Positions 23,233 to 33,169 of a stretch of DNA of 64,000 nt are shown here, one piece after another (positions within the stretch are counted from its first letter, which is position 1; the number at the start of each line of letters is the position of its first letter). Both the position numbers and the translations under genes were made by a program. This DNA is from Engraulis encrasicolus (Eukaryota; Chordata; Actinopteri; Clupeiformes; Engraulidae). Below the pieces are notes generated by a model. That model searched no databases and had not been told where the DNA came from. It saw only the letters and a list, made by a program, of their open reading frames with translations. The stretch covers positions 39,003,740-39,067,739 of the forward strand of contig NC_085875.1 of assembly GCF_034702125.1 (NCBI RefSeq). Direction: 5' to 3'.

Positions 23233-23515
23233 AGAAAAAGGGCTACAGCAAGCAATTTAAAGGACAGAATGTAAAGGACTGCTGTGTAACACAAAGAAAG
23301 AGTTGAACAGTGTAGTTAATGCTAATTTACAAATAAATACACCAATGTATGTCCTGTAACCTCTGCAGTAATAATGTGGTGATGTGGAGAATGACTGAAG
23401 CAATCATTTTAATGTCCATTTTTGTATTTTTCTTGTGATGTGTGCAGCAGATGTGTCTGTGAAAATGCGCTGGTGAGATCTACTGTGTCCTGCTCTCCCT
23501 GTCCCACAGCTTCTC

Positions 23516-24830
23516 CACAGAAGACAGAAGTAAGTGGCTATCCTTAGTTTGTAAGTTAAATAGCCTGTACACTTTTAAGACCGTCATCAAATTAGTTCTG
23601 TTCTCTATCTTTTTTTATAATCCAAGATAAAATATTTAAAATGTGACGTTTTTTCAACCAGTCTGCATGTTTTCTGAAATGTTGAAGCAGCCCTCCTTCT
23701 CATGAAATGACTTGCAACATCCATGTACGGTCCCTGAACAACATGTATCTTTAAAAGCCTTGTGAAAATGTCAGACAAGCGGTGTGCATGTTTTTAGTGT
23801 ACGTCACAACATGTTCGTTGTGGAGGCAGCTGTGGCCTACGGTAATTGTTAATCATGTGAAGGATTGCTGGTTGAATCCTATACCAGAAGCTAAAATGTG
23901 GGTGGTTGACACCTTCGCTGGGTACTGAAGGGCCCTTTTAACCAATACCCTGTGCCTAAAGAACAGTAAGTCGCTTTTGATAAAAGTGAATGTTAGTAAG
24001 ATATACAACACTCCCACCTGCTGACCAAGTGTGAGAGCACATCTAAATCTGACAACTTGAGGTAGGCAATACATAGGCCTACACTGCAGTAGTACTGTAT
24101 ACCATACACTGCGTGCAGAATAATTAAGCACCCTATCATTCTTATTATATATCATTATATTCTTTTTAAGCATATTTTCAAACTGCAACCTGTATGAACA
24201 TTGCAGGTAATGCACATTTGTGTAATAAGAGAGGGACCCAACACTGAGTTAACTTACAAACTTAAGGCAAACTTAAGGTTTTACCTTCAGCTGGCATGCA
24301 ATGTTTTACAGTCCAACAGGGTCATAAGAAAAGTGTTGACAAAGTAACTACCAACGATTGACTAGAATTAAATGTGAAACTATTACCCAAAAACTATTAC
24401 ACTGCAGGGCTTTCATATTCCAGATCTGATATTTTGAGTTTACTTAGAACATTTTATCAGCATTTGTCTTTTCTTAGAACAGCAGAATCACATAAAAATG
24501 TTATTCTGAAATAATCCAGATAAGAACCATTTTCAAGTGATGTAATAGCATTAAGTAACTTTTTCACAAGTACATTTGCACACTGTGTTGTTGAAAATAA
24601 ATACTATTTCTTCTTGTATTTTCATGCCGACATCATTTAACATTTTCACGGGTAACTAGCCATTCAAAAAATAGCTAAAATGGCTATTTGACATCACATG
24701 AAACACAAAGAAATACAAAGTATAAATTTGTGCAATCGTGATGGGAGCTTTCAGAATCAATATATAGGTTAATATTTTAAAATGCCTATTGCACAAACTC
24801 TTACAAGAAGCCGAGAGGCCTTTCAATTTT
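23516..24830. other. Intergenic stretch, nothing recognisable
   Basis: There are no supportable exons. The 120-codon frame on the minus strand (23853-24215) has no family motif. The sequence is A/T-rich. Confidence 0.5.
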
Positions 24831-25638
24831 TTATAATTCACCTTCCGAGATAACAACATGATTAATTCAGGATCTCAAGAAAACACAACAACTGTAATTT
24901 GATCCCTCGAGAAGACAAAGCAATTATTTCGAAATCTCAAGACAGCAAAACAATTAGCCTATTTATTCTGTGATCTCGAGCAAACAATGACAAGCAGACA
25001 CCTGACTGCAGGGGTATTTTTACCCTCCATTTGCCCATTTTCAGCCATTAGAATAATTAGGCCTGGGTCTGCTAACCAGTCACCTGATAGGGCAACATTT
25101 TGATCAAAAGAGATCAGGGTTCTACCATGGCTCTAACGGTAGGGCACTCGCCTGCAACACGGGTGACCCGGGTTCGAGTCCGGCACGGGTCCTTTGCCGA
25201 TCCTTCCCCATTTCTCTCCCCATTTGCTTCCTGTCTATCTCTCCTATTGTCATATCTTCAATAAAAAAAAAAATAAGTAAAAAAATGGCAGATGGCAAAA
25301 TTCTCAGTTGTAACTAAATGGGGGCTTTTTACCCAGTTCTCCCCTTGCATACTGTATGTTGTGCGTGTGTCCATGTGTACAGTCCTCCTTTCAATCAGTT
25401 TATGTTGCTACAATCTCTCTCTCTCAATACATCATAAGAAGCCATTTCTGCATCTATCAGTCACTCTATATTGTCAGTTATCTTTTGGCGTACCTGCTAC
25501 ACTCAGCTGTTTACTAAAGATCATGAAATAATTATGTTGTTTTCTTGAGATCTCGTTTTGTTTCCTCGAGATTTCAAATTAGTTGTGTTATTTTCTTGAG
25601 ATCCTGAATTAATTTAATCTCTGAATAACAAGGTGAAT
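24831..25638. mobile_element. TIR element with repeated ATCTCAAGAAAACA-type motifs
   Basis: The left end (ATTCACCTTCCGAGATAACA, then GATTAATTCAGGATCTC) and the right end (GAGATCCTGAATTAAT, then CTCTGAATAACAAGGTGAAT) are inverted copies. Subterminal GATCTCGAG/AAAACA motifs recur at about 24870-24980 and, reversed, at about 25535-25610. A SINE (25121-25285) is nested inside. The element ends about 100 bp before the ERCC6L-like coding exon. Edges are approximate and no transposase is seen. Confidence 0.6.
25121..25285 (+). mobile_element. tRNA-derived SINE with A-rich tail
   Basis: The head has A-box-like GGCTCTAACGGTAGGGC and B-box GGTTCGAGTCC. It is followed by a body with CCCATTTGCTTCCTGTC and an A-rich tail with AATAAAA. 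The body is shared with the SINE at 46904-47103 (CCCATTCGCTTCCTGTC), so the two belong to related families. Confidence 0.75.
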
Positions 25639-25752
25639 AAAATAGATTATATGATTGGGCTCTTGTGGCTTCTGTATATTTGTCACTGATCCATTAACTT
25701 TTTTATCTGTGAATTATTAATTGCATTTTTTTTTTTGACAGGTGCTGAATAA

Positions 25753-28700
25753 ATGGCAACAATGGATGGTCAAGAGAAACCTCTCAGAAATCATCTGCAA
25801 GATTTTGAACATCTCAAAGACAAACTGTTTGAATATCAGCACGAAGGGTTAATGTTCCTTTGCAATGCATACAAAGAGGGAAAGAAAGGTGTCATTTTAG
25901 CAGATGAAATGGGACTAGGAAAGTCTATTCAGGCAATAGCATTTCTGGCCAACATGAACAGCCAAATGATGTCACAAGAACAGCCAAGAGTCCCAAGCAC
26001 ATTGCTAGTTGTGCCTTTAAATTTAGTGGATGATTGGGTCAGCAAAATTCACAAGTGGGCACCCTGGATGAGATGTTTCAAATACCATCATTCAGAACAG
26101 AAAAAGCAGCAACACTTTAAGAGAGTCAAAAGAAATGGAGGTATTCTCATCACAACATACAGGATGTTGATTAGTGCGAAAGACAGTCTGTCAAAAGGTT
26201 CTGATCCCTATAGGTGGGATTTCATGGTATGCGATGAGGCACACAGGTTAAAAAATGTCAAGACACAAACCTACAAAGTTTCTTCATCGATCCAAGTCCG
26301 TTTTCGTATTCTCCTGACCGGCACTCCCATTCAAAATAATCTGAAGGAGCTTTGGAGTCTGCTGTCTCTCATCTCTGAAACATGCCTAGTGGGAACAAGC
26401 AAAACATTCAGTAAGAACCTTGAGAAGCCAATAACCAGAGCCAGAGAAGCTGATGCAGAGGCCAGTGAGAGAGCCAAGGCAGAGGAACTGATTGGTTGCC
26501 TCAAGGAGAAAATAAAACTAGTGTGGCTGAGACGTACCAAAGAACAGTTGCCCAAGTTGCCGGGCAAACGTGAGCTTGTACTGTGGACGAGGCTTAGTCC
26601 TGAACAGGAGGCGGCGTACCGTCACCAAATTTCAGTCAATCAGGAAAATAATGTCACCAACAACTTCACACTTTTACACAAATTGTGTGAGATTTGCAGT
26701 CAGCCAGCCAAGTCACATGGAAGATCTGTGAATTCAGCTGAGGCTTTGATTGCAAGCTCTGGAAAGCTTGCCATATTGATCCCTCTGCTGAAGGCTTTGT
26801 CCTCTGAAGGACATAAGACTTTGGTGTTCTTTCAGTATGTTGAAACCCTTAAGATTGTGTTCCACACTCTTTCAAAAACAGAATGGGGGCGCAGAGATGT
26901 TCTATTCATGGATGGGACTGTAGATGCAGCAGTCAGGCCATCACTACTCAGATCGTTCCAGACGGGGTCTAGGAGCATCCTTTTAGTCACATTGAAAGTC
27001 GCAGCTGAAGGCCTCACCCTTACAGCAGCTGATCGGGTCATCCTAATGGAGCCCTCATGGAACCAGTCAACAGATGCACAAGCCGTAGACCGAGCACATA
27101 GAATTGGACAGAAGAGAGAGGTGGAAGTGTATCGTTTCATCACCTGTGGGACGATTGAAGAGAAAATATACCGCAGGCAGTTGTTCAAAGATTCACTTGT
27201 TCGGCAGGTGGTAGGAGATGACCAGAACCCTTATAGGTACTTCACTCATTCAGAGCTGATGGATCTGAGCACTCTCGGAGACACTCAGCAATCTTCCACT
27301 CAGCTACAGCTTGAGCGTCAGCACGGCACACACCTCAGTGCTGTAGAGATCTTTGGCAGGGAGATAGAGGAGCAGGTCTCTCTTAGCCTGTGTGGGATAT
27401 CTGATCACGGGAAGCTCCTAAAAGCAAATCAAGATGATGACCTGGAGGCAGAGATGGAAAAACTACACATTGCTGAAGATGTTCAGAAATGTAAGGAGGA
27501 GATTGAGGATGAGGTCCATGTCAGATGTAGAACAGACACGGAGAACAAATCTGGACGTGACACAAACCTACGAAAATCACTGGCTGTGCACCTAAAAGAA
27601 AAGGCGAAGGACTCAAATTGGGCATATTACCAGAACAAACAAAAAGAGTTTCTTCGTAGAAAAACAGCTCCAGGGTTGCCTCCAAGATACAAATCTTTCT
27701 CTTTCTCGCCATTTTCTGGTTCAAGACGGAGAGAAAAGAGCAGACAGCTTCAGCGCGATTCAGAAGAAGAATCTGTCCTCTTTTCAAAGGACAAAACATC
27801 ATGTGGTATTGAAAGCATTTCAGATGATGTGTCTCCTGAAAGGCAAAGAGATGCCACTGCAACTGAGAACAACACTTTGGAGATCTCTTTGTCAAAGGAC
27901 ATCAGTCAACACGGCCTCACACCAGACACTGCAGATCTACACTCTCAAGAGAAGAACTCTTTTGACATCAGAATAGGAAATATTGGTGTCATCAAGCTCC
28001 ACTGCTCAACCCTCAAATCTATCACTGGAACAGATTCTCACTTTCCTTTAAAGAGTCAATCACCAGATCAAAGCAAACACCTCAGTGTTCTTCAGACTCC
28101 TATATCAAAGCCCCATGTGAACAAGTCTAGTTTATCTGACAATAGCAGTCACCACAGCCTGTCAAGAGACTCTGTTCATGAAGACAGCCAGTGCCCTCTG
28201 AATGAGACACGTGCAGAAGCCAGTCCAGATGAAAGTGATGGCAGTGCAGATCGTAATTATCTTCAGACTCTAACGATATCAAGAACTCTTGCGCAAAATT
28301 TTCATACATTTATCTTTTCAGACATCCATCAGCACATGTCTGCACAAAATAACAGGGATGAAAGTAGTGAAGTGCATTCTGATGACACAGATGGACAGCT
28401 GTCAAGTGATGACCGTGCAGATCGTAGTGTTGTTGGGACCCCTCAAAACATTCATACTTTCAGCTTTTTAGACATCCAACAACACACATCTGCACAGATT
28501 AACTGGGATAAAGGGAGCAATTCACATTCTGAAGGTGACACAGGTGGAGAGATTACAGACATGGAGTTGTCTGCAAATGATAAAAGTGACAACAGTGGAA
28601 TTGTCACCCAAAAGACTCCTACAAAGCAAAATCTATCAAAGAGCTCTGATATGAGAACTACTATTTTAAACACTGTCCCTGCCGCTAATTCCTATGATCC

Positions 28701-30903
28701 TCAAACACAAAAGGATAAACTGGGAAGCCGTACCTCCTACAGTGTCTCAAGTTTCGATGATGTCCATTCAACACTCAACTCTAAAGCACGAAGCAAAGAC
28801 ACAGGGTCAAATTTTTCTTTCTTTGTAGACCTCTCTTTAAATGCCAATGGTTCACTGTTTTTATGTCCAGAAAACACGTCAACACCAGTCACAAGTCACA
28901 ACAGGTGGCCACAAAGTCAACTCAAAAGTCCTTCCCGAAATATTGAATCGCCGTTTCTGAACAAGACAGCCTTTACCACCATTACACCTCAAACTTGGAA
29001 AACAGCAGAGTCCATCGCTGCAAGTCCAGTCAGTAATCCTAAATGCCCCCAAGAAGAGAAGACTACGAGAGATAACCCACCTAGTGAATGTCACGGTACA
29101 GTGGATGTACTTACTGAGAGCATTTCTGACTGTGTGTCTGAAAACTGTGAAACTGCCACAGACAGAGAAGCATCTTGGTGCTTGGCTACATCGAATAGCA
29201 GCCTTCCAAACAGTCTTACAGTGGACCCTGCTGATGAAGGTGATGATGCTGATGATCACGTGGATAGTTCAGATTCCCTCTTAAACGATGTTACATGTTT
29301 ATCCCCTCCACAGAAAAGTCATGATACACACCTGCAAGCAGACCGTTTACATGCTGAGAACATTTCTGACAAAGTCTCTGAAAACTGTGAAACGACCACT
29401 GACTGTGAAGCATCTTGTGCATCAGACAGTAGCATTCCAACCAGTCTTACAGTGGACTCTGCTGCCGAAGGTGATAAGGAGGAGGAAGTGAACAGTCCCG
29501 ATTACCTCTTAAATGATGTTACACCTTTATCCTCACAGAAAAGCCATGAAGCCCAACTGCACGCGGGCAGTTTACATGTCATATTTAATTATGAAAGAAA
29601 AAGCTGTGCTCTAGTCTCTACTGAGGAGAGGAGTCATATAAACTGCAGTGTGACACTGAGCAGCACCAAAGTCTATAGAGGTCTCCAAGGTCCTCTCCCT
29701 TTCTCAAGCCCCACATCCATGCCAGACAAGCAAAAAACTTCAATTCATGACACTTTTGCTAACGACCCATCTCCTAACCAGAAGCGGTCAAAGTCAAACC
29801 ATCAAACCATCAGAGTCAAACCATTTGTCAAACCATTCTCAACTCGCTCATCCTCTGTTCGCCTTCAATACAGTCACTCATGCACTCCTGCAGGAAGCAT
29901 GTGGCCCCCCGGGTCAGCTTTGATGTCCGGAAGAAGTCCTGGCTTCAAGTACTCATTCTCACACATTCAGCCCCCAAGACAGCTGAAAGACTTTTCCCAC
30001 ATCCTTGACTTGTCCTCAGAATTCCCACGACTACCCATTTGTGATCGCTCACTCACTCATAGATCGTTCAGAGACTTACAAAATTCAGCTGGCGTTCTTT
30101 CAGAGAAGTCCTCTAAGGTTGCTAACGTTTCTGAAGACTCTGGAACAGTTAGAGACCATGCAGGGTCTTTTGTACCCGGCAGCAGGACTCCAAACAGTCT
30201 TAAAATTTACGTCAATGACTGTGATGATAATAGCAGTGAAGCTTATCCTGGCCTTACACTTGCCTCAGCAAAACTGGACTTAATAAAAAGTGATGACAGC
30301 GACAGGTCGCAGATGTCCACCGCAAAGAAAAGCCTGATGACTGATACTATACATTATTCAGCTCCTTCTGACAACAAGAATGACGATTGTAAAGATGCAG
30401 CACATGGCTTTTCAAATAATGGTTCTTGTGAAGTCGATCTGTACCTCTCAGAATTAGAGAATCTTGAGGAGATCAGAGAGCAGAGTTGCTTGTCCTCTGA
30501 CCAGCAGGATAGATTTCCAGACGGTAGATCTGGCTTAATTTTTACTGAAAACGTAGACGGATTTGCCACAAACGGATCTAGAGATGATCTGATGAAATCT
30601 GCCTCATTGGCTTCCACTAACGAATCTCCAGAGTTCAATACAGCTGTCCCTCAAGAAAACACAGATTGTCCATCAATCCAGACCCCTCAGCGGCAATCAT
30701 CACCATACCCACCACTGAGCCCCTTGGCATGTGGATCTAAGTCTAAGTCACAGGATGGTTCCGACTGTGCGGCTATAACATTGCATTCAGGGGTAGTGCA
30801 GCTAGTTTCAGGCGAATGCCCTGTGAGTGATCAGAAAGATGCATTAGTACAGACACCGGGGAGGGAATGTCTTCGTTTACTTAAGAAATTGAAAGATTTG
30901 TAA
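25753..30903 (+). CDS. ercc6l: ERCC6L (PICH)-like SNF2 DNA translocase, 1716 aa
   Basis: A single 1716-codon exon carries a complete SNF2 ATPase. Walker A is DEMGLGKS (residues 51-58), the DEAH box is 161-164, motif III LLTGTPIQNN is 187-196, and the C-terminal helicase lobe is about 337-460 with motif VI DAQAVDRAHRIGQ (441-453). ITCGTIEEKIYRRQLFKDSL, YRYFTHSEL and GISDHGK match ERCC6L rather than ERCC6. From the family: PICH coats ultrafine anaphase DNA bridges and translocates on stretched DNA. The start follows an acceptor (TTTTGACAG) with an in-frame TAA at 25750-25752, so any upstream exon is untranslated. The TPR regions of mammalian PICH are not recognisable. Residues after about 600 are acidic, Ser-rich and probably disordered, with internal repeats. 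It is longer than human ERCC6L (~1250 aa). A divergent paralogue is possible. Confidence 0.9.
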   Translation: MATMDGQEKPLRNHLQDFEHLKDKLFEYQHEGLMFLCNAYKEGKKGVILADEMGLGKSIQAIAFLANMNSQMMSQEQPRVPSTLLVVPLNLVDDWVSKIHKWAPWMRCFKYHHSEQKKQQHFKRVKRNGGILITTYRMLISAKDSLSKGSDPYRWDFMVCDEAHRLKNVKTQTYKVSSSIQVRFRILLTGTPIQNNLKELWSLLSLISETCLVGTSKTFSKNLEKPITRAREADAEASERAKAEELIGCLKEKIKLVWLRRTKEQLPKLPGKRELVLWTRLSPEQEAAYRHQISVNQENNVTNNFTLLHKLCEICSQPAKSHGRSVNSAEALIASSGKLAILIPLLKALSSEGHKTLVFFQYVETLKIVFHTLSKTEWGRRDVLFMDGTVDAAVRPSLLRSFQTGSRSILLVTLKVAAEGLTLTAADRVILMEPSWNQSTDAQAVDRAHRIGQKREVEVYRFITCGTIEEKIYRRQLFKDSLVRQVVGDDQNPYRYFTHSELMDLSTLGDTQQSSTQLQLERQHGTHLSAVEIFGREIEEQVSLSLCGISDHGKLLKANQDDDLEAEMEKLHIAEDVQKCKEEIEDEVHVRCRTDTENKSGRDTNLRKSLAVHLKEKAKDSNWAYYQNKQKEFLRRKTAPGLPPRYKSFSFSPFSGSRRREKSRQLQRDSEEESVLFSKDKTSCGIESISDDVSPERQRDATATENNTLEISLSKDISQHGLTPDTADLHSQEKNSFDIRIGNIGVIKLHCSTLKSITGTDSHFPLKSQSPDQSKHLSVLQTPISKPHVNKSSLSDNSSHHSLSRDSVHEDSQCPLNETRAEASPDESDGSADRNYLQTLTISRTLAQNFHTFIFSDIHQHMSAQNNRDESSEVHSDDTDGQLSSDDRADRSVVGTPQNIHTFSFLDIQQHTSAQINWDKGSNSHSEGDTGGEITDMELSANDKSDNSGIVTQKTPTKQNLSKSSDMRTTILNTVPAANSYDPQTQKDKLGSRTSYSVSSFDDVHSTLNSKARSKDTGSNFSFFVDLSLNANGSLFLCPENTSTPVTSHNRWPQSQLKSPSRNIESPFLNKTAFTTITPQTWKTAESIAASPVSNPKCPQEEKTTRDNPPSECHGTVDVLTESISDCVSENCETATDREASWCLATSNSSLPNSLTVDPADEGDDADDHVDSSDSLLNDVTCLSPPQKSHDTHLQADRLHAENISDKVSENCETTTDCEASCASDSSIPTSLTVDSAAEGDKEEEVNSPDYLLNDVTPLSSQKSHEAQLHAGSLHVIFNYERKSCALVSTEERSHINCSVTLSSTKVYRGLQGPLPFSSPTSMPDKQKTSIHDTFANDPSPNQKRSKSNHQTIRVKPFVKPFSTRSSSVRLQYSHSCTPAGSMWPPGSALMSGRSPGFKYSFSHIQPPRQLKDFSHILDLSSEFPRLPICDRSLTHRSFRDLQNSAGVLSEKSSKVANVSEDSGTVRDHAGSFVPGSRTPNSLKIYVNDCDDNSSEAYPGLTLASAKLDLIKSDDSDRSQMSTAKKSLMTDTIHYSAPSDNKNDDCKDAAHGFSNNGSCEVDLYLSELENLEEIREQSCLSSDQQDRFPDGRSGLIFTENVDGFATNGSRDDLMKSASLASTNESPEFNTAVPQENTDCPSIQTPQRQSSPYPPLSPLACGSKSKSQDGSDCAAITLHSGVVQLVSGECPVSDQKDALVQTPGRECLRLLKKLKDL
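28285..28560 (+). repeat. Two-copy coding repeat in the ERCC6L-like tail
   Basis: The motif HTFIFSDIHQHMSAQNN (residue ~850) recurs as HTFSFLDIQQHTSAQIN (residue ~899), with a period of about 48 residues. The spacers are similarly Asp/Ser-rich. It lies in the predicted disordered tail; function is unknown. Confidence 0.8.
29107..29580 (+). repeat. Second two-copy coding repeat (~80 residues each) in the ERCC6L-like tail
   Basis: The first unit begins TESISDCVSENCETATD (residue ~1120) and the second AENISDKVSENCETTTD (residue ~1200). Both continue with SLTVD, an acidic stretch, LLNDVT, QKSH and a Leu/His segment in the same order. The DNA copies are similar, so this looks like a fairly recent internal duplication. 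Confidence 0.85.
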
Positions 30904-31293
30904 CTTGTTACGTTCTTTGATTTTTGGTTTTGGTTGCTTTGTGTTTGTTTTTTTGGTATGTGTGTTTTATATCAATTATCGTTCAACACATTGAATACCA
31001 GCTGTGCTTATTGAATTACATGTACAGTGTTTTTGGTGGAATACCGGCGTTCTAAACTCGTTCTCTTTTGACGTTTTTTTTTTTTTAGTCACCGCATATT
31101 ATGCGATGGGGCCACTGAAACATGTTATGGCTCATTTGAAAGTGGGGACTTCACCCTCTTAATGGGTGAAACCTGTGTGTCTCTACAAGCTTTTATCATC
31201 AAACAAACCTAACTTAAATCGAGGCAGTTATCCACCGAATTCTCGAAGAAACGTTTTTGTGAAACATGCTCTGTCCCATTTTCTGAAACTTCA

Positions 31294-31299
31294 ATTAAA
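31294..31299 (+). terminator. Candidate polyadenylation signal ATTAAA for the ERCC6L-like gene
   Basis: ATTAAA lies about 390 bp after the stop codon. An AATAAA at 31382-31387 is stronger in sequence but falls inside the Tc1 relic that starts at 31337. Which one is used cannot be told from sequence. Confidence 0.35.
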
Positions 31300-31336
31300 A
31301 AATATTTGCAGCAAACCTTTTGATTGTCATTGCTTA

Positions 31337-32400
31337 CAGTCAGAGTATTGAACCCTTGCTGATTTTGTTGGTTTGCCCATTAATAAATACATGATCAGTC
31401 TATAACTTTAATGGTTGGTGTATGCTAACATGGAGAGACAGAATATCAAAAAGAAAATCCAGAAAATAACTTCAGGTCAGAGGTTTATTTTAGTGGATGC
31501 CAATGATTGTGCACATATCAGAAGGAATTGTTGTCCAAGCTGGTCATCTCTAAATCATTAAGATTTAGTGGTTGTAGCTTGGCAAATGGGAGCTTCAGTG
31601 CCCTCCATAGGATCACTATTAGGTTAGTATCTGGAGACTGTCTAGATCACTAGGACCTTATGTGCTTCCTCTTGTGCACTCCTTTGTTGCTTTGACTGGA
31701 CAGTATGCTGTGGATTATTGTCATGTTGGGAGACCCATCCATGACACACTCTCAGGCTAGTGGTTGGAAGGAGGTTGGCACTCAGGATTTTATTGTACAT
31801 GTCTCCTGCCAACTTATTGTTGATGCTATGTTATGTGCGTTTAGACAAACCCCCTCAAACCATAACGTTTCTACTTCCATGTATGATGGCGAGGAGGGTG
31901 TTCTTGGGATCATAGGCAGCTTTTCTCTTCCTCCAAACACAGTGAGTTGGGTAAATGCCAAACAGCTTGATTTTGGTTTCATATGACTACAGCACCTTGC
32001 AATCATATCCTAAATCAGTCTGTTGTTCATTAGGAAACCTCAGGTGGTCCTACACAGGTTCCTTCTTAAGCAAAGGTACCATACGTGCACTGCAGGATTT
32101 TAATCCTCTGTGGCAATAAGTCTTACAAATAGTTTTCTTTGTAGTGATTGAGGTCCCAGCTGCCTTGAGATCATTGCCGAGCTACTCCAGTGCAGTCCCA
32201 GGGTGCTTTCTCACTGTTCTGTTGAATCCCCACGAGGTCAAATCTTGTGTTAACCCCAGACAGACAGATTGATGGTTTTCATTTTCTGGATTTTATTTTT
32301 TAGTATTTTATCCCTGCATGTTACACCTAAAATGATGGTCAGATCATGTCTATATTACGGCACAAGTCAGCAAGGGGTAAAATACTTATTACTCTCACTG
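31337..32400 (-). mobile_element. Degenerate Tc1-like transposon relic
   Basis: The left end (CAGTCAGAGTATTGAACCC, preceded by TA) and the right end (AATACTTATTACTCTCACTG, followed by TA) match the style of a widespread fish Tc1-like family. The interior, read on the minus strand, keeps scrambled traces of transposase, such as the stretch at 31700-31745 that corresponds to the second catalytic Asp region. At 1064 bp it is shorter than full-length relatives (about 1.6 kb), and no open frame above 93 codons remains. Confidence 0.75.
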
Positions 32401-32402
32401 TA

Positions 32403-33169
32403 TATTTACAGTACATTCCAAACCCATTCTTAATTGTCCTTACCTTTATCCCAAGTTAGACCACCACACTGTTGCTCCTCTTCTTAAACTTGAGATTCTT
32501 AGTATGCAGGTGAAAGTGATATAATTACTTATAATCACTAATGAAGGTAAAATTATCCATAAATTAAAACTATGTCGTGTGCATATGGTGAAACATTTGC
32601 AGGGTAAAAGTGGTGACAGCTAGTAGATCTAAACAATCCTACACACCATCATTATACAGCTGTTGGTTACATAGGTGTCACTCTGAAAGTCTCTTGAGGA
32701 CTATTTGTCTTCTTATCTCTTTAGGCTGAGGAAGTTGTGTTTTGGTTATATCTTCATAGATTCTTATACACTGTTGCACATTTGTATTAGGCTACATGTA
32801 TATTTGCATGTAAATGTTAATTCATATAATATGCAGGGTATTAAAAGCTACCTTGTGAAAAATACCTGCACATCAAGATAGATAGCCACTGCTGCAGCAC
32901 TGACAAAAATGTCAACAACACAGTTATTTGTACTGGGCCTCAGAGATCTTGAGATGGTGAGGCAGTTGTAGGTTGCATTTGATCAGTGAAATGAGGGTAA
33001 CCTCCACAAGAGGTCAGTGTGGTGCCTGTGATGAACTGAATATGCCATTACACATGCTCTGACTATTGTGTTTGTGGGAATGATGCACAATGAGGCCATT
33101 TACATGTGATGCAATGATATGCATGTGTCTCTTTCAACGAGAGCAACACGTAATTAGAAAAACATAATG
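32403..33169. other. Convergent intergenic spacer, nothing recognisable
   Basis: A/T-rich sequence between the Tc1 relic and the foldback MITE. I see no exon, RNA gene or element in it. Confidence 0.5.

Larger units (their letters stand above)
19252..23515 (+). repeat. Tandem ~1-kb segmental duplication, both copies carrying later insertions
   Basis: Copy 1 (19252-20250) and copy 2 (20251 to about 23515) share ordered blocks. These are GTTTGATTCAACAGACCT at 19255/20254, the GGAGGTATGAAAA block at 19580/20326, the GGGATGCACATTTT-type block at ~19636/21308, GAAAAACATACAATG at ~19923/21528, GGGCTACAGC at ~19964/23239, and GTGCAGCAGATGTGTCTG at ~20188/23443. Copy 1 was lengthened by a SINE-like tail (about 19328-19568). 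Copy 2 was lengthened by about 930 bp that includes a MITE, and then by a Tc1 element. No conserved coding frame is shared, so this is a DNA duplication rather than a gene pair. Confidence 0.8.

Noticed and set aside
25121..25200. Possible tRNA gene with A and B box
   Set aside because: The acceptor stem does not pair and the sequence runs into a SINE body with an A-rich tail, so it is a tRNA-derived SINE. The same applies at 46904 and 7685.
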